Part shown: in pieces, positions 1-4,979 of the stretch
How the letters are laid out: the number at the start of each line of letters is the position of its first letter
Numbering within the stretch: the first letter of the stretch is position 1
Assembly (NCBI GenBank): GCA_023419055.1
Contig: JAEZYO010000479.1
Span: forward strand, 1 to 8,490
DNA: 8,490 nucleotides
Direction: 5' to 3'
From: Pseudomonadota bacterium
GTDB lineage: Bacteria; Myxococcota; Polyangia; Polyangiales; Polyangiaceae
Made by a program: the position numbers and the translations under genes
Notes under the pieces: generated by a model
Told to the model about the DNA's origin: nothing
What the model saw: only the letters and a program-made list of their open reading frames with translations
Database searches by the model: none

Positions 1-2
1 GC

Positions 3-794
3 TCGGGGGCGACCGGCTCGGGCGCGACCGGCAGCGGAACCGGTGGGGCGGGGCCGATTCCGGGGGCTGGGGCTACAGGGGGCTTCGCGGGAACAGGGGC
101 GCTCACCGGCAGCGGTGGCGTCGCAACTGGGGGAGCCTTCGGCGTAGGTGCGACGGCAGGCGTCGGCGCGATCGGCGGGGTCGGCGGGGTCGGAACGGCG
201 GGCACCGGCGGCGCAGTGAACGCGTGCCCGGCGCTCAACCTCCCTTCCTCGAACATCATCCACCAATTCGAGCACGTGGGACCGGACGTCTACGTCTACA
301 ACGACAACGGCTTCGACGACACCCCCTGGTCTTACGGAACCATTTTCCCTGCCGTCGGCTCCGACCTGACCGCGGGGCTCAAGCCGGCGTTCGAGGGCAA
401 CGGCTTCAACCTCCTCGGCAGCGCCTTCACCCCGGATTCCTGGGGAGCCGGGCTAGGCGTCGCGACGGAGTGCATCAGCGGCGCGGGTTACGCGGGGATC
501 GGCTTCCATCTGAAGAGCGACGTCTGGGTTCGCGTCAGCGTGACGATGCCGGAGAACCTGCCTTACTTCGACGGCGGCGAATGTCCGGGAGACTACTCGA
601 CCTGCGTGCAGAACTACATCGACGTGCAACCGTACGACCGCTTCAAGTTCGTATCGATCCCCTGGTCACGATTCTCCAATGGCACTCCGGCCAGCTTCGA
701 TCCGACTCGCATCCTCGGCGTGAACTTCCAGGCGTTGCCGCCGTTCGTGAAGGGCGGGTTCGACCTCTGGGTCGACCGCGTCGCGTTCCTCTGA
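3..794 (+). CDS. Secreted/lipoprotein-like protein with Gly-rich linker and C-terminal carbohydrate-binding-like domain (5' truncated)
   Basis: The frame is open from the left window edge to TGA at 792-794, giving 263 visible residues; the start and any signal peptide lie outside. A GTG at 216 could be mistaken for the start, but the frame upstream of it encodes a Gly/Ala/Thr-rich linker (visible residues 1-72) of the kind seen in myxobacterial lipoproteins. The globular part (about residues 75-263) resembles galactose-binding-like, CBM11/CIA30-type beta-sandwich modules: GIGFHLKSD, GGEC-x6-C, FDPTRILGVNFQ and the ending FDLWVDRVAFL. Cysteines at visible residues 75, 157, 194 and 201 match those of the lipoprotein at 2072-2995 almost exactly, so the two are paralogues and probably carry two disulfides each. 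The protein is therefore likely exported and may bind glycans at the cell surface; the ligand is unknown. It converges with the aminotransferase gene, 18 bp away. Confidence 0.85.
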   Translation, partial: SGATGSGATGSGTGGAGPIPGAGATGGFAGTGALTGSGGVATGGAFGVGATAGVGAIGGVGGVGTAGTGGAVNACPALNLPSSNIIHQFEHVGPDVYVYNDNGFDDTPWSYGTIFPAVGSDLTAGLKPAFEGNGFNLLGSAFTPDSWGAGLGVATECISGAGYAGIGFHLKSDVWVRVSVTMPENLPYFDGGECPGDYSTCVQNYIDVQPYDRFKFVSIPWSRFSNGTPASFDPTRILGVNFQALPPFVKGGFDLWVDRVAFL

Positions 795-795
795 G

Positions 796-824
796 GTACG
801 GCGCGTCCGCGCTCAAGCGCGTAC
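796..824. terminator. Possible shared hairpin between convergent genes
   Basis: The arms GTACG(g)CGC and GCGCGTAC form an 8-bp stem with one bulged G and a 12-nt loop. It starts just after the stop of the upstream plus-strand gene and contains the stop codon of the minus-strand aminotransferase in its loop. No T-tract follows on either strand, so it is at best a weak bidirectional terminator or an RNA 3'-end protecting hairpin. Confidence 0.25.
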
Positions 825-1988
825 GTCGAGCTTCGCGAGGCGCCTGCCGGCTTCGAGCAGCGTCTCGTCGCGCTTCGGGAAGCAGAAGCGCACCATGGCG
901 CGCCCGGCAGCCTGCCCTTTGCGATAGAAGCTCGAGGCCGGTACGACGGCGACCCCGACGTGCTCGATCAGGTAACGCGTGAACTCGACGTCATCGGCGA
1001 GGCCGATGTCTGGGTACTCGGCCATGACGTAGTACGCGCCGCGAGGTCGATGCGGCGAGAAGCCCGCTCGTTCGAGCAGCGGCAAGAGGAGGTCCCGCCG
1101 GCGCTGGTACTCGCCCGAGAGGTTCGCGTAGAACGCCTCGTCGAGCTCGGCGACCACGGCGGCCGCTCCCTCCTGGAGCGGTGCCGGCGCGCCGACGGTG
1201 CAAAAGTCGTGCACCTTGCGGATCGCGGAAGAGATTTCGGCGGGCGCGATGGCGTAACCGATGCGCCAGCCGGTGACGCTGAAGGTCTTGCTGAGTCCCG
1301 AGATCATCACGGTTCGCTCCGCGAGGCCCGGGATGGTGCACGGGTACACGTGCTTCGCCCCGTCGTACACGATGTGCTCGTAGATCTCGTCGGTGTAAAC
1401 GAGCGCGTCGAACTCGTTCACGAGCTCGGCGACTAGCTCGAGCTCCGCGCGCGTCCACACCTTGCCCGTCGGGTTGTGCGGCGTATTGATGATGATGCCC
1501 TTGGTCCGAGGCGAGAACGCGCGGCGGAGCTCCGCGGGATCGAAGCCAAAGTCGGGCGGGCGGAGCTCGACGTACACGGGGCGCGCTCCCGAGAGGATCG
1601 CGTCGGGCCCGTAGTTCTCGTACCAGGGCTCGAACACGATCACCTCCTCGCCGGGATCCACCGTGGCGAGGAGCGTGGAGAGCATCGCTTCCGTCGATCC
1701 GCAGCACACCGTGATCTCGCGCTCGGGATCGACGCGCTGTCCGGTGAAGCGCTGGTGCTTCTCGGCGAGCGCGTCACGCAGCGACTTCGCGCCCCAGGTG
1801 ACGGCGTACTGGTTCTTGTCGGCGTAGAGCGCCTCCGCAGCGCGCTGCTTGAGCGCCTCGGGCGCGGGAAAATCCGGGAAGCCCTGGGCCAGGTTCACGG
1901 CGCCGTGACGCTGCGCGAGGCGCGTCATCTCGCGGATCACCGACTCGCTGAACGCTCCGGCCTTGGCGGAGATCTTCGACTTTTTCAT
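813..1988 (-). CDS. PLP-dependent class I/II aminotransferase (kynurenine/glutamine aminotransferase-like)
   Basis: A complete 391-residue cytosolic enzyme of fold-type I, predicted to transfer an amino group from an amino acid to a 2-oxo acid using pyridoxal phosphate. Visible signatures are VNLAQGFPDFPAP near the N terminus (typical of the KAT/glutamine transaminase K/YbdL group), NQYAVTWG around 59-66, GSTEA at 97-101, NPTG at 172-175, the TDEIYEH segment with Asp200 and Tyr203, the PLP lysine Lys234 in SGLSKTFSVTGWRIGY, and Arg367 in MVRFCF, the expected carboxylate ligand. Length is normal for the family. I chose the ATG at 1986-1988: the frame stays open to 2318, but that extension is an Arg-rich shadow of the lipoprotein gene, while MKKSKISAKAGAFSESVIREM reads as a family N terminus. 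There is no good Shine-Dalgarno close to this ATG; a strong hairpin lies at 2002-2031. Substrate cannot be fixed from sequence: kynurenine, glutamine or methionine are all possible. Confidence 0.93.
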   Translation of the reverse strand: MKKSKISAKAGAFSESVIREMTRLAQRHGAVNLAQGFPDFPAPEALKQRAAEALYADKNQYAVTWGAKSLRDALAEKHQRFTGQRVDPEREITVCCGSTEAMLSTLLATVDPGEEVIVFEPWYENYGPDAILSGARPVYVELRPPDFGFDPAELRRAFSPRTKGIIINTPHNPTGKVWTRAELELVAELVNEFDALVYTDEIYEHIVYDGAKHVYPCTIPGLAERTVMISGLSKTFSVTGWRIGYAIAPAEISSAIRKVHDFCTVGAPAPLQEGAAAVVAELDEAFYANLSGEYQRRRDLLLPLLERAGFSPHRPRGAYYVMAEYPDIGLADDVEFTRYLIEHVGVAVVPASSFYRKGQAAGRAMVRFCFPKRDETLLEAGRRLAKLDVRA

Positions 1989-2001
1989 GCGCACAAAACA
2001 C

Positions 2002-2031
2002 GGCGAGGAGCCTCTTTCGAAGCTCCTCGCC
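2002..2031 (-). terminator. Hairpin, likely rho-independent terminator of the lipoprotein gene
   Basis: Perfect 10-bp arms GGCGAGGAGC (2002-2011) and GCTCCTCGCC (2022-2031) surround a 10-nt loop. On the minus strand the stem begins 40 nt after the lipoprotein stop and is followed by GTGTTTTGTG, a short T-rich tract. That arrangement fits an intrinsic terminator with a modest U-tract. It also occupies the 5' leader of the aminotransferase, ending only 13 nt before its ATG, so it could act as an attenuator for that gene instead. Confidence 0.6.
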
Positions 2032-2071
2032 ACGTTACTACGATCGGTCGGAGGGGGTTGCCCAGCGAGCC

Positions 2072-2995
2072 TTACTGGCCGCCGCCGTTGCCGCCCTCGG
2101 CGGCGCCGCCGCCGGCACCCGGAGCGCCGCCCTCGCCGTTGCCGCCTTCGACGCCCATCCACTCGATCTCGTCGATGGAGACGTCCCAGCCCCAACCGGC
2201 CTCGGGAGCCGCGGGCTTCACGACCTCGAAGCCGATGCCCGTGACCTTGGCGGGGTCGAAGGTGGTGACGGGCATGCCGCCGGTGAGCGAGCTGAAGGGT
2301 ACCTCGACCTCTTTCCACTCACCGCCCGTGGCGTCGACCTGGAGGCGCGCGGGCTGGCAGGCGGCATCGACGCCCATGCACTCGCCGCCGTCGGCGAACT
2401 TCTTGTTACCGGGGACCTCGACCTTGACGACGAGCGGCATGTCGCTCTTGAGCCAGAACTTCACGCCCGTAGCCGTCGAGGCGTTGCGGCAGTTCATCCA
2501 GACGCCGAGGCCGCCGCCGTACGCGTCGGCGGGGAAGCCCGTACCGACGAAGCTGAACGCGCCCGTCGTTGCGTTGGCGCCCGGCTCGGTGATGCCGTCG
2601 ACCTCGAGGCCCTGCGCGGGCGTGATAGTACCGCCCTCCGCCGAGTAGACGTACATGCCGAGCGTCGGTCCGGTGTTCTGCACCGCGCCGTCGTCGAAGT
2701 TGAGGATTTCGGGGCCCGTCAGCGCCTCGGCGGTCGGACACACGGGAGCCGCGCCCCCGGTTCCACCGGTTCCGCCGGTCGTGCCGCCCGTGCTGCCGCC
2801 GGTCCCGCCGGTCGTGCCGCCCGTGCTGCCACCAGTTCCGCCGGTCGTGCCGCCGGTCCCACCGGTCGTGCCGCCCTTGCCGCCGCTCGCGCGCGAACCG
2901 CCGTCATCGCCGTCGCTGCCGCCGCACCCCACGAACGCCATGGTCCCGCAGATGAGAACGAGACCGATACCAGAAGCCTTTGAACCGATACGCAT
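2072..2995 (-). CDS. Lipoprotein with Gly/Thr-repeat linker and carbohydrate-binding-like domain
   Basis: A complete 307-residue protein. Residues 1-24 form a lipoprotein signal peptide: MRIGSKASG, a hydrophobic core, then AFVGC with Cys24 as the predicted lipidated residue. The start at ATG 2993-2995 is fixed by GGAGG at 3003-3007, 7 nt upstream; longer in-frame starts lack this. Residues 25-82 are a flexible Gly/Thr/Ser linker built on an 11-residue unit (GGTGGSTGGTT). The globular domain (about 86-280) has the beta-sandwich signatures GVKFWLKSD, GGEC-x6-C, FDPAKVTGIGFE and a final WDVSIDEIEWM, as in galactose-binding-like/CBM11-CIA30-type modules. Cys86, 169, 206 and 213 match the cysteine spacing of the protein at 3-794, so the genes are paralogues. 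The tail (282-307) is again Gly-rich, which is uncommon after such a domain. Probably a surface- or periplasm-facing glycan-binding lipoprotein; the ligand is unknown. Confidence 0.9.
   Translation of the reverse strand: MRIGSKASGIGLVLICGTMAFVGCGGSDGDDGGSRASGGKGGTTGGTGGTTGGTGGSTGGTTGGTGGSTGGTTGGTGGTGGAAPVCPTAEALTGPEILNFDDGAVQNTGPTLGMYVYSAEGGTITPAQGLEVDGITEPGANATTGAFSFVGTGFPADAYGGGLGVWMNCRNASTATGVKFWLKSDMPLVVKVEVPGNKKFADGGECMGVDAACQPARLQVDATGGEWKEVEVPFSSLTGGMPVTTFDPAKVTGIGFEVVKPAAPEAGWGWDVSIDEIEWMGVEGGNGEGGAPGAGGGAAEGGNGGGQ
2769..2855 (-). repeat. 33-bp coding tandem repeat (Gly/Thr linker)
   Basis: Two near-identical 33-bp units (2769-2801, 2802-2834) are followed by a partial copy (2835-2855) and by similar degenerate sequence on both sides. 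Each full unit encodes 11 residues of the lipoprotein's GGTGGSTGGTT linker. In-frame tandem units of this kind can change copy number by slippage without breaking the reading frame. Confidence 0.8.
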
Positions 2996-3330
2996 CACGA
3001 AACCTCCAAGGCTCGCTCGAGCCTCATTCTTCGAATAGCCTCTGCCGAGATTCGTCACCCCTCAGGGTTACTCAGGCGAGCGCCCGGGAACGGTATCGGT
3101 TCCAGGCGCGGCCCAAGCCCCTTCCGGCTAGACGAGAACCCTCCCTCGAGGGTGAGTGAAACGGCGCAGTCGTCCGCTTTCGGCAGAGCAGAGACTACGA
3201 CCTCGTCTCACCGTTGCTATGAGGTTTGCGCCAAAGCTTGTGAGGATCCGGTCCTGACAAGTGAAAAACGCAGGCTAACGTCGATGCGTCAGCCTGCGTA
3301 CGCGCGGTTTTCGTGAGCTCGCGAGCGAGC
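2996..3330 (-). promoter_or_regulatory. Intergenic region: lipoprotein leader/promoter and upstream gene's terminator
   Basis: This 335-bp spacer carries no convincing gene. Near the lipoprotein it holds the Shine-Dalgarno GGAGG (3003-3007) and, directly upstream, an inverted repeat GGCTCG-CT-CGAGCC (3010-3023). Further out is GGAAC-N7-GTTCC (3087-3103); read on the minus strand, GGAAC resembles the -35 element of ECF sigma promoters, but I cannot identify a matching -10. A CCCTCGAGGG palindrome lies at 3143-3152. At the far end is the strong terminator at 3264-3299 that serves the gene at 3331-4842. The promoter must lie between about 3025 and 3260, but its exact place is not visible. Confidence 0.5.
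3264..3299 (-). terminator. Rho-independent terminator of the AgmX-like gene
   Basis: On the minus strand ACGCAGGCTGACG pairs with CGTTAGCCTGCGT (13 bp, one G-U pair) around a 6-nt loop CATCGA. A run of five Ts ends the stem, followed by CACTTG. It starts 31 nt after the stop codon of the gene at 3331-4842. Stem length, G+C content and U-tract are all those of a strong intrinsic terminator, so the downstream lipoprotein gene most likely has its own promoter. Confidence 0.88.
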
Positions 3331-4842
3331 TCAGTTGATCATGAAGCTCTTCGAAACCGTGATCGAGTCACCGCTGAACGGCGGAACTTTGGCGCGACGG
3401 AACAGGCTCGCGACGCAGCCGCCCGTGGGCGTGCCGGCGAACGGGCCGCCTTGCACGGTGGCGCTGGTCACGCGCCCGCTCGGCGCGAAGGTGACCTGCA
3501 CCTTGCCCGAGCCCGTGGGGCCGCCGCTCTTCTTGCAGCTCTGAGCGGAGTTCGATGCAGAGGTGAGCTGCGCCACGGCTGCCGACTTGTTGAAGGGGCC
3601 AGCAGCCACGGGCGCGGGCTCCTCCTTCTTTGGCGCGGGGCCGGCCTTCGGAGCGGGCCCGGCGGACTTGGGCGCCTCCGTGGCCGTCGGAGCGGCAGAA
3701 GCGGAGGCGGCAGGGGCCGCGCTCGGCTCGGGCTTGGGCTCTTCCTTCTTCTCCTCCGGCTTTGGCTCTTCCTTCTTCTCCTCGACCTTCGGAGCCTCTG
3801 CGGCGGCGACGGCAGCCGAAGCGCTCGGCACCTCCGCGGTCGCGTCTTCTTTCTCGTCTCCGGAGAACGCAAACCCCGCGATCGCCACGAGCAGCACGGC
3901 AGCGATGCCGCCGCCGATGAGCAACATCTTGTTCTTCTGAGGCGACGGCGCGCTCATGGCGAGTGAGCCAGACGAGACGTTCATGTCCGTCGCGCGGGAG
4001 GGTGGAGGCTCGGGCGGAGCGGGCGCGGTGAGCAGCGCCTGGTTCGCGTTCAGCGAGAAGAGCGGGCTGCCTCCGCCGCCGATGTTCATCAGGTCGTTGG
4101 AGCCGCCCATGCCGAACGGATCATTGCCGGCAGTTGCGGCTGCGCCCTTGCGCGGCGGAGCGCCGGGCTTGGTGGGGGCGCTCTTCTTCGGGGCTTCCGC
4201 CGGCACGCCTGCCTTCAGAGCGTCCAGCGAGAACAACACCGAGTTTTCGTTGCGGGCTCCCGTGAGCTTGCCGTCATCGTAAGCCGTGGAACCTGCCTGG
4301 GGCAGAGCGCCGGGGCCGACCGCGGGCGCGCTCGTCGCGACTTCTTCTTCCTCGCTGCCGGCGGTGTCGACGCCGCCGAACAGATCGACCGCGCCTGCAG
4401 CGCGGCCACCAGCGAGCCTCGCGGGCTCCGCCTTGGTCGCGGCCGGTGCGGGCGCCTTGAGCAACGCGGCGAGCTCGGGGCACTCGAGCACCGGCACCCA
4501 ATCGGCCATGCCGTCCTTCCAAACGAAGGCATCGTTCGTGACGAGCCCGGAGGCGTAACCTGCGACGATTTCCTCCGTCGTCATCGTGCGCTGATCGGTG
4601 TCGCTCAAGTTGACCGACCAACCCTCGGCGGCACCCTGGTCAGCGACCTCGAGCCCGGCGTCCGCGCCCGTCATCTCGGGAGCACCGGCAGCTTCGATGG
4701 CGCCGCCTTCGGCTTCACCCTGCTGAGCGTCGACCACGATCGGAGCACTGCAGCCCTTACAACGGATCTTGACCTTCCTGCCGCGGACTTTGTCGTCCGC
4801 GATCGTGTACTTCGCACCACACGCCTGGCAGGTGATCTTCAT
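3331..4842 (-). CDS. AgmX/PglI (GltJ-like) protein: zinc ribbon, GYF domain, TM, TonB-like C-terminal domain
   Basis: A complete 503-residue protein. Order of parts: an N-terminal MJ0042-type zinc ribbon (Cys5, Cys8, Cys28, Cys31); a GYF_2-type domain at about 74-126 (WSVNLSDTDQ, TEEIVAGYASGLV, AFVWKDGMADWVPV); a long disordered linker with two copies of a LFSL[DN]A motif (about 203-208 and 262-267); one transmembrane helix at about 306-326; a Lys/Glu/Pro then Ala/Pro-rich periplasmic stalk; and a C-terminal domain at about 416-503 with GSGKVQVTFAPSGRVTSATV, typical of AgmX/PglI C-terminal, TonB-like domains. Cys436 and Cys476 in it could pair. In Myxococcus xanthus, proteins of this architecture (AgmX/GltJ, PglI/GltG) belong to the Glt gliding machinery, the cytosolic part contacting the polarity GTPase MglA. 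Many myxobacteria have several paralogues, so a motility role is not proven. ATG 4840-4842 has AAGGT 8 nt upstream; an in-frame TTG at 4858-4860 is less likely. Confidence 0.9.
   Translation of the reverse strand: MKITCQACGAKYTIADDKVRGRKVKIRCKGCSAPIVVDAQQGEAEGGAIEAAGAPEMTGADAGLEVADQGAAEGWSVNLSDTDQRTMTTEEIVAGYASGLVTNDAFVWKDGMADWVPVLECPELAALLKAPAPAATKAEPARLAGGRAAGAVDLFGGVDTAGSEEEEVATSAPAVGPGALPQAGSTAYDDGKLTGARNENSVLFSLDALKAGVPAEAPKKSAPTKPGAPPRKGAAATAGNDPFGMGGSNDLMNIGGGGSPLFSLNANQALLTAPAPPEPPPSRATDMNVSSGSLAMSAPSPQKNKMLLIGGGIAAVLLVAIAGFAFSGDEKEDATAEVPSASAAVAAAEAPKVEEKKEEPKPEEKKEEPKPEPSAAPAASASAAPTATEAPKSAGPAPKAGPAPKKEEPAPVAAGPFNKSAAVAQLTSASNSAQSCKKSGGPTGSGKVQVTFAPSGRVTSATVQGGPFAGTPTGGCVASLFRRAKVPPFSGDSITVSKSFMIN
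3737..3783 (-). repeat. 27-bp direct repeat coding for a Lys/Glu/Pro stalk
   Basis: The 20-bp sequence at 3737-3756 recurs exactly at 3764-3783, a period of 27 bp or nine residues (EEKKEEPKP). It lies in the predicted periplasmic stalk just after the transmembrane helix of the AgmX-like protein. Charged, proline-rich stalks are usual in TonB-like proteins that reach across the periplasm. Confidence 0.75.
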
Positions 4843-4979
4843 GGGCTCTGACCTTAGCAAATTCTCGGGCCTCTGTAAGGTTTCCGGGGTGTTGGTATCG
4901 GGGCAATACCAGGGGCCGAACGATTCCTGACAGCGGCGTAGATGGGCTCACCTACCATCGAGTGAGCCTCCAAGGGAAC
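4843..4979 (-). promoter_or_regulatory. Spacer upstream of the AgmX-like gene with two inverted repeats
   Basis: This 137-bp spacer lies between two minus-strand genes. It carries a 7-bp inverted repeat GGCTCAC-N10-GTGAGCC (4945-4968), 11 nt after the stop of the upstream gene and without a T-tract, and a 6-bp inverted repeat TGGTAT-N7-ATACCA (4893-4911). The AAGGT ribosome binding site is at 4851-4855. The first hairpin may mark the 3' end of the upstream transcript; the second could be an operator. No clear -35/-10 pair is visible, so co-transcription of the two genes is possible. Confidence 0.35.

Noticed and set aside
1989..2318. N-terminal extension of the aminotransferase by 110 residues
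   Set aside because: The extension is Arg-rich, overlaps the 3' end of the lipoprotein gene in another frame and crosses the hairpin at 2002-2031; the family N terminus begins at the ATG at 1988.
1476..2648. A 390-codon plus-strand open frame spanning parts of the aminotransferase and lipoprotein
   Set aside because: It crosses two well-supported minus-strand genes and has no recognisable domain.
2759..2880. Tandem repeats considered as a CRISPR array
   Set aside because: The units are contiguous with no spacers, in frame, and encode the Gly/Thr linker of the lipoprotein.
3087..3103. GGAAC-N7-GTTCC inverted repeat as an ECF sigma promoter or operator
   Set aside because: GGAAC on the minus strand suits an ECF -35 box, but no convincing -10 element lies at the right distance, so it is noted only as part of the intergenic region.
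4757..4951. A 64-codon minus-strand open frame overlapping the start of the AgmX-like gene
   Set aside because: It overlaps the zinc-ribbon coding sequence in another frame, has no ribosome site, and its product shows no feature beyond background composition.
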